From NCBI RefSeq assembly GCF_013004375.1, contig NZ_JABERI010000025.1:1-64000 (forward strand): a stretch of 64,000 nt of DNA, in the 5' to 3' direction. A program made the translations under genes and the position numbers. The DNA is from Acinetobacter terrae. Lineage in GTDB: Bacteria > Pseudomonadota > Gammaproteobacteria > Pseudomonadales > Moraxellaceae. The notes beneath the pieces are model-generated. The model searched no databases. It saw nothing but the letters and a program-made list of their open reading frames with translations, and was not told where the DNA came from. The first letter of the stretch is position 1; each line of letters opens with the position of its first letter. Of this stretch, positions 1 through 10,337 are shown in pieces.

Positions 1-308
1 GTTTGAATCGATGTATTTCATCCGCAGATTATGCACGAATGCTAAGAAATCCGGAGTGCAAATATTAACCAAAAAGAAGATCATTTTTTGATTTATGAAA
101 GAGGTCTATTGTAGGCCTTTATTCAAAAAACTCAATTTGCAAAATAAAGGGGGAATATCATTCAATGTTATAAGAGCAGTCTTAAATATTACTTAATGAC
201 TCAAACATTGATTTTTTTGTAGCGTTTGTAAGTTCTGATCCTATTCATTGTTGGAGACTCATGCTATTTATTGAGATGAATCAATAATAAATAGCTGCGA
301 GTACATGG
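1..308. other. Intergenic stretch upstream of the MFS gene
   Basis: I see no convincing gene here. The stretch is AT-rich. Its only notable structure is the inverted repeat at 263-295 just before the MFS start. Confidence 0.5.
263..295. repeat. 10-bp inverted repeat before the MFS transporter start
   Basis: The arms GCTATTTATT (263-272) and AATAAATAGC (286-295) are perfect reverse complements with a 13-nt loop, ending 13 nt before the start codon at 309. It could be an operator or a leader hairpin that hides the ribosome binding site. No T-run follows, so it is not a terminator. Confidence 0.4.
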
Positions 309-1487
309 ATGTCCTCAAACAATATCAAGCTCAGTCTGTTTTTATGCCTCAGTATGTGCTTAGGGATTGGTATTTTACGTTTTTCTTATACCGCACTGTT
401 ACCCAGCACACGTGAAGCATTTGACTGGTCAATAGGTTTTGCCAGTCTTTTAGGCAGTGCAAATTTACTCGGTTATCTGATGGGCGCTTTTGCAGCCATG
501 CGACTGCCTCAAAACAAAAGCATGACCCTATACATCCAGATTGCCGCAATCGCCGGCATGTTCAGTTTAATGTGCTGTGCTTTTGCAAATTTCCCTCAAG
601 CTTGGTATATCTGCTGGCGTGTGATTTCAGGAATCAGCGGTGGTCTACTAATGATTCTATCGCCTAGTGTGGTTGCGCAGTGCTGTGATATTCAGGATCG
701 CTTTAAAATTAATTTTATTGGCTTTAGCGGAATTGGTCTTGGGGTTTTATTGGCTACGCTTTTCTTGCCTTATCTGGATCAGATTTCGATCCAGACAGCC
801 TGGCTTATTTTATGTGGATTTGCGCTGATTATTTGTGTTTGCTTAAGTGTTTTACTGCAACAATTTAAGCATCATTTGTCTGCGCAAACCGTTGTGACCT
901 CCAGTAAAGTAACACTCAATACACTCTTTTATAGCGTGCTGACCGTTTATGCTTGCAGTGCATTTGCCTATATTCCGCATTCATTGTTTTGGATTGACTA
1001 TCTCAGCTATGAACTGGGGCTGAATCTATTCTGGATCAACTTTAACTGGATTCTTTATGGCGTAGGTAGTGCTTTAGGGGCTTTTTCTGCTTATTCATTA
1101 GCCAAAAGATTCGGCAACCTGAATGCTCTTAAAATACTTTATAGTCTCTATATCATGGCTATTTTTATTGCGACTTTAAGTGCAAATCCAGTCCTGACTT
1201 TTGCTTCTTCCTTTTTTACCGGAATGCTCAATCCAGCAGTGGTCTTTCTGACTTCATATACCATTTTACAACTCTATGGTCTTGCCTATAAAAAGCTGTG
1301 GAGCATCGCAACACTCTGTTTTGCATCTGTGCAGCTGATTGGTGGATTAAGTTTTAGTACCCTGCAACATTTTGGCGTGACTTATCATCAACAGTTTATC
1401 TTGGCTGCGGTGGTTTTATTATTAGGAACTTTACAATTGGCTTGGTATACCCGCTCGGATCAATGTCACAGGATTAGAGAAATCTGA
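309..1487 (+). CDS. YbfB/YjiJ-type MFS transporter
   Basis: This 392-residue inner-membrane protein has about twelve hydrophobic segments, a typical length for a major facilitator. The N-terminal signature GILRFSYTALLPSTREAF and a following glycine-rich helix (GSANLLGYLMGA) match the YbfB/YjiJ branch, whose substrates are mostly unknown. The start is an ATG at 309 with only a weak GCGAG upstream. An overlapping ATG at 305 is out of frame. The gene converges with the M23 lipoprotein gene, 15 bp apart. The family is clear; the substrate cannot be inferred. Confidence 0.85.
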   Translation: MSSNNIKLSLFLCLSMCLGIGILRFSYTALLPSTREAFDWSIGFASLLGSANLLGYLMGAFAAMRLPQNKSMTLYIQIAAIAGMFSLMCCAFANFPQAWYICWRVISGISGGLLMILSPSVVAQCCDIQDRFKINFIGFSGIGLGVLLATLFLPYLDQISIQTAWLILCGFALIICVCLSVLLQQFKHHLSAQTVVTSSKVTLNTLFYSVLTVYACSAFAYIPHSLFWIDYLSYELGLNLFWINFNWILYGVGSALGAFSAYSLAKRFGNLNALKILYSLYIMAIFIATLSANPVLTFASSFFTGMLNPAVVFLTSYTILQLYGLAYKKLWSIATLCFASVQLIGGLSFSTLQHFGVTYHQQFILAAVVLLLGTLQLAWYTRSDQCHRIREI

Positions 1488-1502
1488 TTTATTTTGATAT
1501 TT

Positions 1503-2066
1503 TTAAGAATCTGGAACCAGATAAGGATAAGGGTTGATTGCACCTTGCCCTTCCACATAGATTCCATAATGTAAATGTGGCGGGGTATTTTTGGCGTTGC
1601 CGGTATTACCGACATAACCAATGACCTCACCTGCTTCTACCCAGTCGCCTTCTTGAATCTGATCAGCATAATCATCTAAATGTGCATAATAATGTCGGCT
1701 TAAATCCGGACCGATAATCCAGACCACTTTTCCACCTAAATTATTGGTTCCGACTCGAGTAACAATCCCTTGTGTTGCACTAAGTACAGGTGTTCCTTGC
1801 TTGGCGAAAATATCAATGCCTTCATGTTTCCGTCCTTCGCTACGGACTGCACCCCAAGTATCTTGTATTTGTCGAGGTTTAATATTTTCAACCGGCATTG
1901 CAAGCTGTGCAGGCATATCCATTTGTTGTAATTGCATATATAAAATGGGATAACGAATACCTGTGGCTTCACCCGAGGGTGGCGGATGACAGCCTGAAAG
2001 CAGCATGAATGCAATCATTAAACTCAGGCAGGAAATTTTTGTGAACATTTTTCGATGCTGATGCAT
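1503..2066 (-). CDS. M23 family LytM-type metallopeptidase lipoprotein
   Basis: A signal peptide ends in the lipobox LLSGC, so the protein should be lipidated and face the periplasm. The C-terminal half is a LytM/M23 domain: the zinc ligands are seen as HEGID (around residues 81-85) and HLHYG (around 164-168), with a further His in the SRHYYAHL stretch. Such proteins cut peptide cross-links in peptidoglycan or activate amidases, and with all zinc ligands present this one could be catalytic. I chose the ATG at 2066; a TTG at 2075 and an ATG at 2048 are also possible, and none has a strong ribosome binding site. There is no LysM domain, unlike NlpD. Confidence 0.85.
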   Translation of the reverse strand: MHQHRKMFTKISCLSLMIAFMLLSGCHPPPSGEATGIRYPILYMQLQQMDMPAQLAMPVENIKPRQIQDTWGAVRSEGRKHEGIDIFAKQGTPVLSATQGIVTRVGTNNLGGKVVWIIGPDLSRHYYAHLDDYADQIQEGDWVEAGEVIGYVGNTGNAKNTPPHLHYGIYVEGQGAINPYPYLVPDS

Positions 2067-2150
2067 TAATTTCAAGAATTAAAGTGATTGAATCAATTTC
2101 ATCTTAAAATTTTAAATCCATTAAATAAAACATGCTTTGTGTAAAAACAA

Positions 2151-2178
2151 AAAAACCCGCAACGAGTGGCGGGTTTTT
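2151..2178 (-). terminator. Terminator of icd
   Basis: The 10-bp arms AAAAACCCGC and GCGGGTTTTT surround an 8-nt loop, with T-rich flanks. It lies 25 bp past the icd stop codon on the minus strand. Confidence 0.9.
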
Positions 2179-2203
2179 CAAACACAAGGTTTAAGTCTTA
2201 GAC

Positions 2204-3457
2204 TTATTCCATGTTGTTGATGACTGCTTGACCAAATTCCGAACAACGTAACAAAGTCGCGTCAGGCATTAAACGCTCGAAATCATAAGTGACCGTTTTT
2301 GCAGTAATTGCACCAGAAACACCTTTAATGATCAAGTCGGCAGCTTCAGTCCAGCCCATGTCACGAAGCATCATTTCAGCAGAAAGGATAATTGAACCCG
2401 GGTTTACTTTGTCTTGACCTGCATATTTAGGCGCAGTACCGTGAGTGGCTTCGTACATCTGGATTGCACCACCGATGTTTGCACCAGGCGCGATCCCGAT
2501 ACCGCCCACTTCCGCTGCAAGCGCATCAGAAATGTAGTCACCGTTCAGGTTAAGCGTCGCGATAACTGAATATTCAGAAGGACGCATCAGGATTTGTTGC
2601 AAGAACGCATCAGCAATCACATCTTTAATAATGATGTCTTTGCCGTTTTTAGGATTCTTGATGGTCACCCATGGGCCACCGTCAAGAAGCTCACCACCAA
2701 AACGCTCAAGAGCGACTTCATAGCCCCATTCTTTGAACGCACCTTCGGTGTACTTCATGATGTTGCCTTTGTGAACTAAAGTCACGCTTGGCTTGTCATT
2801 GTCGATTGCAAATTGAATAGCTTTACGAACCAGACGTTGAGTCCCTTCTTTAGATACCGGTTTAATGCCAATACCACAGTTTTCTTCGAAACGGATTTTG
2901 GTTACACCCATTTCTTCTTTAAGGAATTTGATAACTTTTTTAGCTTCTGGTGAATCTGCTTTCCATTCAATCCCTGCATAGATATCTTCCGAGTTTTCAC
3001 GAAAAATCACCATGTCAGTCAGTTCAGGATGATGAACTGGAGAAGGAACACCTTCAAACCAACGCACAGGACGCACACAGACGTAAAGGTCTAATTCTTG
3101 ACGTAAAGCGACATTGAGAGAACGAATACCACCGCCAACAGGGGTGGTTAATGGACCTTTAATAGAAACGACAAACTCACGAAGAACTTCGAAAGTTTCT
3201 TCTGGCATATAAGTACCATAGATTTTATCTGCTTTTTCACCGCAGTAGACTTCCATCCACTCGATCGAACGTTTGCCAGCGTAAGCTTTTTGAACTGCAG
3301 CATCTACCACTGCTTTCATTGCTGGTGTAATATCCACACCAATACCGTCGCCTTCAATGAAAGGAATGATGGGATTGTTAGGAACATTCAGTGACAAGTC
3401 TGCATTTACGGTAATTTTGCTACCATCTACAGGCACTACAATCTTCTGATAACCCAT
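2204..3457 (-). CDS. icd: NADP-dependent isocitrate dehydrogenase, dimeric type
   Basis: This enzyme oxidatively decarboxylates isocitrate to 2-oxoglutarate with NADP in the TCA cycle. The 417-residue product matches E. coli Icd (416). The substrate-binding loop [16 protein letters not shown] contains the serine that AceK phosphorylates in E. coli, and the block [14 protein letters not shown] is intact. I start at the ATG at 3457 (protein MGYQKIVV), which has AGGGAG about 11 nt upstream; a longer frame to 3529 adds 24 residues with no family match. The monomeric isozyme is 1.2 kb away. AceK itself is not in the window. Confidence 0.97.
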   Translation of the reverse strand: MGYQKIVVPVDGSKITVNADLSLNVPNNPIIPFIEGDGIGVDITPAMKAVVDAAVQKAYAGKRSIEWMEVYCGEKADKIYGTYMPEETFEVLREFVVSIKGPLTTPVGGGIRSLNVALRQELDLYVCVRPVRWFEGVPSPVHHPELTDMVIFRENSEDIYAGIEWKADSPEAKKVIKFLKEEMGVTKIRFEENCGIGIKPVSKEGTQRLVRKAIQFAIDNDKPSVTLVHKGNIMKYTEGAFKEWGYEVALERFGGELLDGGPWVTIKNPKNGKDIIIKDVIADAFLQQILMRPSEYSVIATLNLNGDYISDALAAEVGGIGIAPGANIGGAIQMYEATHGTAPKYAGQDKVNPGSIILSAEMMLRDMGWTEAADLIIKGVSGAITAKTVTYDFERLMPDATLLRCSEFGQAVINNME

Positions 3458-3658
3458 TATACTTGTGCTCCCTATTGTTATTCTATCTGGCGAATCTAAA
3501 AAATAATTGCCAATATGCAATACTTTCAACTTATCTTAACGCATAATATTGTAATCCAATTTAAGTGTTTTTGAGATTTACAGGGGAAATAACGCCATTT
3601 CCCCATAAAATAAAACTCAACGTTCCAGTATTTATCATTATCAAAGTAGTTATTTTCT

Positions 3659-4483
3659 ATGAAAATCGTCATTCTTAATAAACCTTATGACGTTCTCTCC
3701 CAGTTCCGTGCCGATGAGAAACATCAAACCATGGCTGATTTCACTCAAGACCCTGATCTTCGTATCGCCGGTCGTCTTGATTTAGATTCAGAAGGCTTAA
3801 TGTTTTTAACCGATCATGGTGGTTTGAACCAGTTCATTACCAACCCTGCCAGCAAAAAGTTTAAAACTTATGTGGTACAGGTCGATGGTGACATCACCGA
3901 AGAAGCTTTAGAGCAACTTCGTAAAGGTGTTGAGCTTAAAGACGGCATCACACTGCCTGCTCAAGCCAAAAAAATTGATGAGCCGGACTGGTTATGGGAA
4001 CGTACGCCACCTGTACGCTTCCGTGCTAGCGTTCCAACATCATGGGTAGAAATTCAAATTTGTGAAGGTCGTAACCGTCAGGTTCGTCGCATGACTTCTG
4101 CGGTAGGCTTTCCAACTTTACGTTTGATTCGCACTCAAATTGGTAGCATCAGCATTGTAAAACTGGGCTTACAACCTGGTGAGCAAGTCGAGATCGAACC
4201 TTTACTTTACCCAGACTTTAAAGATGTTCCTGCGGACAAACCGTATGAAGGTCGTTCTTTTGCGAAAAAGACCCCGACCAAGAAACAGCATTTCTCGGTG
4301 GCTAAAGATAAAGCACGTGAAGAAAAAGGCGAAGCACCATTCAAAGGCAAGAAAAAAGCCAGTGGTGGTACAACGCGTATCTGGCAAATGGATGATGCGG
4401 ATAAACCACGTCGTAAAACCAATGGTACGACACGCCCGAATAATAAAGCACCTCGTGGTCGTGGGCGTAGTAGCGGTCGTTAA
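3659..4483 (+). CDS. RluE-like rRNA large-subunit pseudouridine synthase
   Basis: The product belongs to the RsuA/RluB/E/F family, which converts uridine to pseudouridine in rRNA. The catalytic motif GRLDLDSEGLMFLT (near residue 40) contains the essential Asp, and the RNRQVRRM block is present. It begins directly with the catalytic domain and lacks an N-terminal S4 domain, as RluE does, so U2457 of 23S rRNA is the likely target by family. After residue 185 a Lys/Arg-rich low-complexity tail of about 85 residues is added, which E. coli RluE lacks. It is transcribed alone between two minus-strand isocitrate dehydrogenase genes. Confidence 0.88.
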   Translation: MKIVILNKPYDVLSQFRADEKHQTMADFTQDPDLRIAGRLDLDSEGLMFLTDHGGLNQFITNPASKKFKTYVVQVDGDITEEALEQLRKGVELKDGITLPAQAKKIDEPDWLWERTPPVRFRASVPTSWVEIQICEGRNRQVRRMTSAVGFPTLRLIRTQIGSISIVKLGLQPGEQVEIEPLLYPDFKDVPADKPYEGRSFAKKTPTKKQHFSVAKDKAREEKGEAPFKGKKKASGGTTRIWQMDDADKPRRKTNGTTRPNNKAPRGRGRSSGR

Positions 4484-4544
4484 GACTTAGTTTAAATAAG
4501 TCCCTATTGGGGGAATGTTTGTGCCGTAGAAATTGCGGACGAAA

Positions 4545-4598
4545 AAAAGCCGGTGCATATGCACCGGCTTTTCTTTGCATCACCGGCTGAGTCGCCGG
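4545..4598. terminator. Bidirectional terminator between the pseudouridine synthase and icd2
   Basis: A near-perfect palindrome at 4545-4572 (AAAAGCCGGTGCAT with its complement) has A- and T-runs on both sides, so it can stop both converging genes. A second small hairpin, CCGGC/GCCGG, follows at 4583-4598. Confidence 0.9.
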
Positions 4599-4616
4599 CT
4601 TTGCATTAAATTAAGC

Positions 4617-6848
4617 TTAAACAGAAGCAAGTGCTGCGTTTAATGTTGCGCTTGGACGCATCACAGCATTTACTTTCTCTTGATCAAGAGCGTAGTAACC
4701 GCCGATATCAACCGACTTACCTTGAACGGAAGCAAGTTCAGCAACGATTTTGTCTTCGTTTTCAGCCAATGCTTTAGCAAGCGGAGCGAACTTCTCTTTA
4801 AGCTCAGCATTTTCGTCTTGCTCAGCCAACGCTTCAGCCCAGTATTTCGCTAGGTAGAAGTGGCTGCCACGGTTATCAATCTCGCCAGTACGACGTGATG
4901 GTGACTTGTCATTGTCGAGCAATTTGCCAGTCGCTTGGTCTAATGTTTTAGCCAATAACTTCACAGCAGGATTGTCTTGTTTGATGCCCATTTCTTCTAG
5001 AGAAACAGCAAGCGCCATGAACTCACCCAGTGAATCCCAACGCAAGTGGTTTTCTTCAACCAACTGTTGTACGTGTTTAGGAGCAGAACCGCCTGCACCT
5101 GTTTCGTACATACCACCACCCGCCATTAACGGCACGATAGAAAGCATTTTCGCAGACGTACCCAACTCCATGATTGGGAATAAGTCTGTCAGGTAGTCAC
5201 GTAAGATGTTACCTGTTACAGAGATTGTATCTAGACCACGAGCAACACGTTCAAGCGTATAACGCATAGCACGTACTTGAGACATGATTTGGATATCAAG
5301 ACCAGTCGTGTCATGATCTTTCAAGTATTTTTCAACTTTCTTGATCAATTCATTTTCGTGTGGACGGTACGGGTCAAGCCAGAAGATTGCCGGCATGCCA
5401 GAGTTACGTGCGCGAGTTACCGCAAGTTTCACCCAGTCACGGATCGGTGCATCTTTCACCTGACACATACGCCAGATATCGCCTTCCTCAACGTTTTGCG
5501 ACATCAACACTTCACCAGTTTCAAGATCAGTGATGTTGGCAATACCCGCTTCAGGAATTTCGAAAGTTTTGTCGTGTGAACCGTATTCTTCAGCTTTTTG
5601 CGCCATCAAGCCAACGTTAGGTACAGTACCCATCGTTTTTGGATCGAAGTTGCCATTCCACTTACAGAAATTGATCATTTCTTGGTAGATACGTGCGAAA
5701 GTCGATTCAGGCATTACAGCTTTACAGTCGTAAGGTTTGCCGTCAGCGCCCCACATTTTACCGCCACCACGAATCATTGCAGGCATAGAAGCATCTACAA
5801 TAACGTCGTTTGGTGAATGGAAGTTGGTGATGCCTTTTGCTGAATCAACCATCGCAAGTGCTGGACGGTGTTCTTGACAAGCATGTAAATCAGCAATGAT
5901 TTCTTCACGTACAGATGTTGGTAAAGTTTCCAGCTTCTCGTAAAGACTCGCCATACCATTATTGATGTTGACACCTAACTCATCAAATAACTTGCCATGC
6001 TTCTCAAATGCGTCTTTGTAGTAAATTTTCACACAGTGACCGAATACGATCGGGTGTGAAACTTTCATCATGGTTGCTTTAACGTGTAAAGAGAACAAAA
6101 TGCCTGCTTCACGACAGTCTTCAAGTTCTTTCTCGTAGAAGTCGCAAAGTGCTTTTTTGCTCATGAACATTGAGTCGATGATTTCGCCATCTTTCAATGC
6201 AACTTTTGGTTTAAGAACAATGGTTTCGCCACTTTTTGTGATTAATTCCATTTTCACGTCACGCGCACGGTCAAGTGTCATTGACTTTTCGCCGTGGTAG
6301 AAGTCACCTTCATTCATGTGCGAAACGTGAGTTTGTGACCACTGTTTCCACTCGCTCATTGAATGCGGGTGTTTCTTAACGTAGTTTTTCACTGCAGCAG
6401 GCGCACGACGGTCAGAGTTACCTTCACGTAATACTGGGTTTACAGCAGAACCTAAGCACTTGCCATAACGAACCTTGATTGACTTTTCTTCTTCAGTGGT
6501 TGGGTTTTCCGGATAATCCGGGATTGCATAGCCTTTCGACTGAAGTTCTTTAATACACGCTGTTAGCTGACCAACAGAGGCACTGATATTTGGAAGTTTG
6601 ATAATGTTGGTATCTGGATCTTGTGTAAGATGACCTAGCTCCGCGAGGATATCGGGAACTTTCTGCTCTTCATTTAGGTAGTCTGAAAATTCTGCGAGCA
6701 CGCGAACGGCTACAGAGATGTCACTTTTGACAATCTCGATGCCGGCCGGCTTAGTAAAGGTCTCAATGATCGGCAGCAGCGAATAAGTCGCCAACAATGG
6801 CGCCTCGTCAGTCAGAGTGTAAATGATAGTTGACTTTCCACCAGCCAT
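4617..6848 (-). CDS. NADP-dependent isocitrate dehydrogenase, monomeric type
   Basis: This 743-residue product catalyses the same reaction as icd but belongs to the unrelated-looking monomeric IDH-II family, usually 735-745 residues. The start [22 protein letters not shown] (seen as two blocks) and the blocks [11 protein letters not shown] and [12 protein letters not shown] regions fit the family throughout. AAGGGG sits about 10 nt before the ATG. The gene is a single unit ended by the palindrome at 4545. Acinetobacter and several cold-adapted relatives carry both isozymes, with different regulation; the division of labour here cannot be read from the sequence. Confidence 0.95.
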   Translation of the reverse strand: MAGGKSTIIYTLTDEAPLLATYSLLPIIETFTKPAGIEIVKSDISVAVRVLAEFSDYLNEEQKVPDILAELGHLTQDPDTNIIKLPNISASVGQLTACIKELQSKGYAIPDYPENPTTEEEKSIKVRYGKCLGSAVNPVLREGNSDRRAPAAVKNYVKKHPHSMSEWKQWSQTHVSHMNEGDFYHGEKSMTLDRARDVKMELITKSGETIVLKPKVALKDGEIIDSMFMSKKALCDFYEKELEDCREAGILFSLHVKATMMKVSHPIVFGHCVKIYYKDAFEKHGKLFDELGVNINNGMASLYEKLETLPTSVREEIIADLHACQEHRPALAMVDSAKGITNFHSPNDVIVDASMPAMIRGGGKMWGADGKPYDCKAVMPESTFARIYQEMINFCKWNGNFDPKTMGTVPNVGLMAQKAEEYGSHDKTFEIPEAGIANITDLETGEVLMSQNVEEGDIWRMCQVKDAPIRDWVKLAVTRARNSGMPAIFWLDPYRPHENELIKKVEKYLKDHDTTGLDIQIMSQVRAMRYTLERVARGLDTISVTGNILRDYLTDLFPIMELGTSAKMLSIVPLMAGGGMYETGAGGSAPKHVQQLVEENHLRWDSLGEFMALAVSLEEMGIKQDNPAVKLLAKTLDQATGKLLDNDKSPSRRTGEIDNRGSHFYLAKYWAEALAEQDENAELKEKFAPLAKALAENEDKIVAELASVQGKSVDIGGYYALDQEKVNAVMRPSATLNAALASV

Positions 6849-7614
6849 ATATAGCCCCTTGCGTTGGATTGAGTTTTGAGAACCGAGCTTTTGGCCCAGC
6901 CCTGCGAACCGGTTTGCTTAAATAAAACATCGAAAGTATCGGTGCTCATTGCACCTCAGCTAAACAACAATATCTTTTCATTTTGCTGTTTGGCTGAAAA
7001 TTCGTATATATCGGTGTTGTTCACCAATGTTTCTATTCTACTTGAAATTTCGACTTTTTTCGAATATGAGCAGTCTTAGCCGGTCTCTATGGCTACATTC
7101 ACATACCTAATTACAGGGGCGATAATTCAGGACTCAAACAACACATAGCTAATATTTATCAATACTTTAGCTTATTTACACCCCGGATTACTGATCAAAA
7201 TTCAAACTAATCAATTTACTGTTTTACAACCCAATTACTTAAAACATGTTGGGTATCATGCAAATAAATCATTCATAAAGGAATACGATGCAAATTTTGT
7301 CCCAATAAGTCGAAAAAGTTATCATTGTGAAGTCTGCGCTCCTCACTTAAGTTTTACTAAACTTTAAAGGCTTTCGAGCGGTAATTTTCAACGGAATATT
7401 GTGAGAGAATCCAAGATATAAATGTTGTCCTTAAAGCTCGATAAGGTGAAAAATAGGTGAATTGTTTAAAATAAAAAATCAGCATTCATATTTTCCTGAA
7501 GTTCCTGTTATTTTTATGATTGATGATAGTTTTGAGCATTATCATATTATACTACTATTAGTTAAGTGTTTATAATTATTAGATTTATCGGGTTAATTAA
7601 GCTTTCTGATTAAT
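6849..7614. other. Gene-free intergenic stretch upstream of icd2
   Basis: This 766-bp stretch is AT-rich. Open frames of up to 67 codons lack plausible start signals and family resemblance. It should hold the icd2 promoter near its left edge, but I cannot place it with confidence. A short start-like context at 7278-7291 (AAAGGA then ATG) leads only to a six-codon frame. Confidence 0.5.
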
Positions 7615-7640
7615 AAAAAGCTCACATCTGTGAGCTTTTT
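7615..7640 (-). terminator. Terminator of the broken membrane gene
   Basis: AAAAAGCTCAC and GTGAGCTTTTT are perfect 11-bp arms around a short loop. The stop codon of the upstream minus-strand frame (7622-7624) lies inside the stem. Confidence 0.85.
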
Positions 7641-8389
7641 ATTAAAGAATCTCTCAAAAGTGGTTTTAAAACTTTAATATCACCAGTTTTGTATCTATGA
7701 ATTCTATATAAATAAGTATTTTCTGTTTCTAATCCATAAATATTTTGAAATTTAACCTTAAATCGAATTTCACATTCATTCTTCTTTTCTTGTAAAAAAT
7801 CATTAATCAGCTTATCGCCCAACATATCTAAACATATCTAATGGAAGAGTAAATTTTATCTCTTCTTTGGCGGAAATACTTTTCACTTGTTGATAAATCT
7901 TTTCATCCATTGTCATCAATAGAACAAATCTGGATTCATTATTAGCAGAACGAATATAAAATACCAATGAACAAAGTTTTTCAGGATTACCTGTCAATAA
8001 ATCGTTCACATGCTGAATATTCAATATTGGCGAATAGAGTTCAAGATAAGGCTTATGCGCATTATGAGTCATTTTAATTTGTTCTGACTGTAATGCAGCA
8101 AGCTTTCCTTGCTGCATTACACTTTCCTTCATTTCCTCAATCTGAAGCTGTAAAGCTCTTTCTTGTTGCTCTAATGCTTTGGTATTTTGTTCTAGCTGCT
8201 TCCCTTGTTGGACATAACCCAAAATCAACCAAAAGAAAGCCACAGGTGCGAATAACCTGCCAGAAAATCACCTAAAGAATTCAAATCCTTATTTGAAAAA
8301 GAAAATTCATTTATTGAACAAAAAAGATAAATTCCAACAAACCAAACAATAGTTGTGATGATTCCAATGATTAAACTTTTTTGATTCAT
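7622..8389 (-). pseudogene. Frameshifted gene for a small membrane/coiled-coil protein of unknown function
   Basis: Three consecutive frames join into one protein of about 255 residues. Frame 1 starts at the ATG at 8389 (AGAAG just upstream) and encodes a transmembrane helix, then reads NSLGDFLAG. The next frame continues APVAFFWLILGYVQQGKQLE, which would join through one missing T near 8254. It then has a Glu/Gln-rich coiled coil. A second break lies in an exact 10-bp tandem duplication at 7821-7840; with one copy removed, the frame reads LPLDMLGDKLIND and runs to 7622. I do not recognise a function. The layout (two membrane helices, then a coiled coil) resembles uncharacterised phage or accessory-region proteins. 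Confidence 0.8.
7821..7840. repeat. Exact 10-bp tandem duplication that breaks a gene
   Basis: AACATATCTA occurs twice back to back. Ten is not a multiple of three, so the duplication shifts the frame of the minus-strand gene and creates a stop 11 nt further on. Removing one copy restores a continuous frame. Confidence 0.9.
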
Positions 8390-8400
8390 ATTCTTCTAAT

Positions 8401-8430
8401 AAAAAAAACCGACGCCTAAGCATCGGTTTT
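8401..8430 (-). terminator. Terminator of the M61 peptidase gene
   Basis: On the minus strand AAACCGATGC pairs with GCGTCGGTTT through one U-G wobble and is followed by a run of T. On the plus strand the wobble becomes a mismatch, which fits minus-strand use. Confidence 0.85.
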
Positions 8431-8454
8431 ACATGGTTTTTTATACTATGAAAA

Positions 8455-10158
8455 TTAAGCTTTAAGCCACTTCTCTGCTTTCGCTTGATCTTCAACTTTC
8501 AATTCAACCGTGGTCAAATCAATTGCCCCCCCTTGAACTTCAAACTGAATAAATTCATCACGGCGGAATGCAAATACAGTGAAAGTACCTTCTTGTTTTG
8601 AATATATCTCAAGAAGTTTTTCAGACGCTTTTAAACCATCAATGGCAACAATCACATCATTGGCAGAAAGACCTGCTTTCGCCCCAGCACTGTCACGACG
8701 AACCTGCTGAATCACCACACCTTCAGGTTTATCTGCAACTTTGAGGCCGAATGGCAAAGCTTTTTCATTTTTCAATTTAAAACTTAGACCAAATTCAGGG
8801 AACAATTGATCCAGTGGCAATTCGTCTGTGGTATTGATCAAATGATTAATTTGCTCAAGCCAACTTTGACCCGTCAATTCCTGACATAAATCGAAGATGG
8901 TACGTTCATTCACCTGAATGCCCTTTTGCGCATTTTCATACAGCTTACGCATGAGTGCATCAAGGCTTGAACCTTTAAGACGCAATCCTAAATCCAGACA
9001 CAGCGCTACCAAACAACCTTTGTTGTAATAGCTTGTACCTGCATTATTCGAGTTTTCATCCTGACGGTAGAATTTCACCCATGCATCAAAACTTGATTCC
9101 GCCACAGTTTGAATCGCATGACCTGGATTTTGCAGGTAACGATCAATCTGCACTTTTAATAAGGCAATATACGATTCTTGATTAATCACACCGCTACGCA
9201 GCAAAATCAGATCATCGTAATAAGAGGTAAAGCCTTCAAAGATCCAAAGAAGTGAGGTATAGCCTTCTCTGTTCAAATCATAATTAACAAAGTTTTCCGG
9301 ACGAATAAATTTCACCAGCCAAGAGTGGAAATATTCGTGACTGCATAAACCCAAGAAACGTTGATAGTCTTTCGATGGTTCAACAGGTTCATCCACTTTT
9401 GGCAGGTCATCACGCGGCGTAATCAGGCTTGTGCTATTCGAATGCTCCAAACCACCATAACTATTGCCAGTTGCCATCGTCATGAAAGTGTAGTTTTCAA
9501 ATGGTGCTGAACCAAACATTGAAATTTCTGTGCTACAGATTTTTTCAATGTCTTTCTGCATACGCTGTGCATTCATGGCGTGTTTGCCTGAAACTACGAA
9601 CTCATGCGGAATACCATTGGCTTCAAAACTAAACCGGGTTTGATCTGCCAGTTCAAATGGCGAATCAATCAGCTGCGCATAATTTTGAGCTTTTAAGGTA
9701 TAACGACCTTTAACCAAGCTCTTATTTTCCAAACCTGTAGCCAATTGGAAATGTTTCAGTTCTGGCGGCAAGAACACTTCAACTTCAATGGCTTTATCTT
9801 CCTGACCTTCTAGTCCCAAGCATGCACAGGCTGGATTCACATATAAACGTGTTTGATCAACATATGCACCGCGAACGGACAGGTCATAGGCATAAACATC
9901 ATATTCAACTGTAATCAGTTCATGATCGGTATTGAATAAACGCCATTTGTTCTTTTCAAATTTTTGAATCTGTAAAATGCGGCCATCTTCATCATATGCT
10001 TTGACCGACTCAAGATGCTTTGAAAACTCGCGAATCAAATAGCTTCCCGGAATCCAGGTCGGTAAAGAAAGTACTTGGGTAGGATTTGCTAAAAAGCGAA
10101 GTGTCACGTGAACTAGATGCTGACGATAATCGTCAAATTCGATTTGATAATGCAACAT
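8455..10158 (-). CDS. M61 family metallopeptidase (glycyl-aminopeptidase type) with PDZ domain
   Basis: The 567-residue product has the M61 layout: an N-terminal beta domain (TWIPGSYLIREF block), a thermolysin-like catalytic domain with the zinc motif HEYFH at residues 274-278 and the third ligand in WIFEGFTSYYDD, and a C-terminal PDZ domain (around residues 460-540, with GLKVADKPEGVVIQQV). No signal peptide is visible, so it is probably cytoplasmic. Family members remove N-terminal Gly or Ala from peptides. The ATG at 10158 is preferred over a TTG at 10167; neither has a good ribosome binding site. It is divergent from dacC. Confidence 0.92.
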   Translation of the reverse strand: MLHYQIEFDDYRQHLVHVTLRFLANPTQVLSLPTWIPGSYLIREFSKHLESVKAYDEDGRILQIQKFEKNKWRLFNTDHELITVEYDVYAYDLSVRGAYVDQTRLYVNPACACLGLEGQEDKAIEVEVFLPPELKHFQLATGLENKSLVKGRYTLKAQNYAQLIDSPFELADQTRFSFEANGIPHEFVVSGKHAMNAQRMQKDIEKICSTEISMFGSAPFENYTFMTMATGNSYGGLEHSNSTSLITPRDDLPKVDEPVEPSKDYQRFLGLCSHEYFHSWLVKFIRPENFVNYDLNREGYTSLLWIFEGFTSYYDDLILLRSGVINQESYIALLKVQIDRYLQNPGHAIQTVAESSFDAWVKFYRQDENSNNAGTSYYNKGCLVALCLDLGLRLKGSSLDALMRKLYENAQKGIQVNERTIFDLCQELTGQSWLEQINHLINTTDELPLDQLFPEFGLSFKLKNEKALPFGLKVADKPEGVVIQQVRRDSAGAKAGLSANDVIVAIDGLKASEKLLEIYSKQEGTFTVFAFRRDEFIQFEVQGGAIDLTTVELKVEDQAKAEKWLKA

Positions 10159-10337
10159 AATGGGCAATACAAAATAAAAAAAGGTAACTTGGCAATTAGC
10201 TTAGCATTTTTTTACAAAGCAATGCGAACTGTCGCAATTGTCTGCAATTCTGACTAGCCATTGCTAAAAAAAAAGCATAGCATGCCCATGATTTTTTGCA
10301 TTTTAAAGTCAACGGATTGGCAAATAAAGGAACATCA

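Noticed and set aside
6876..7079. 67-codon plus-strand frame
   Set aside because: It begins in the likely icd2 promoter region with no ribosome binding site and low-complexity content.
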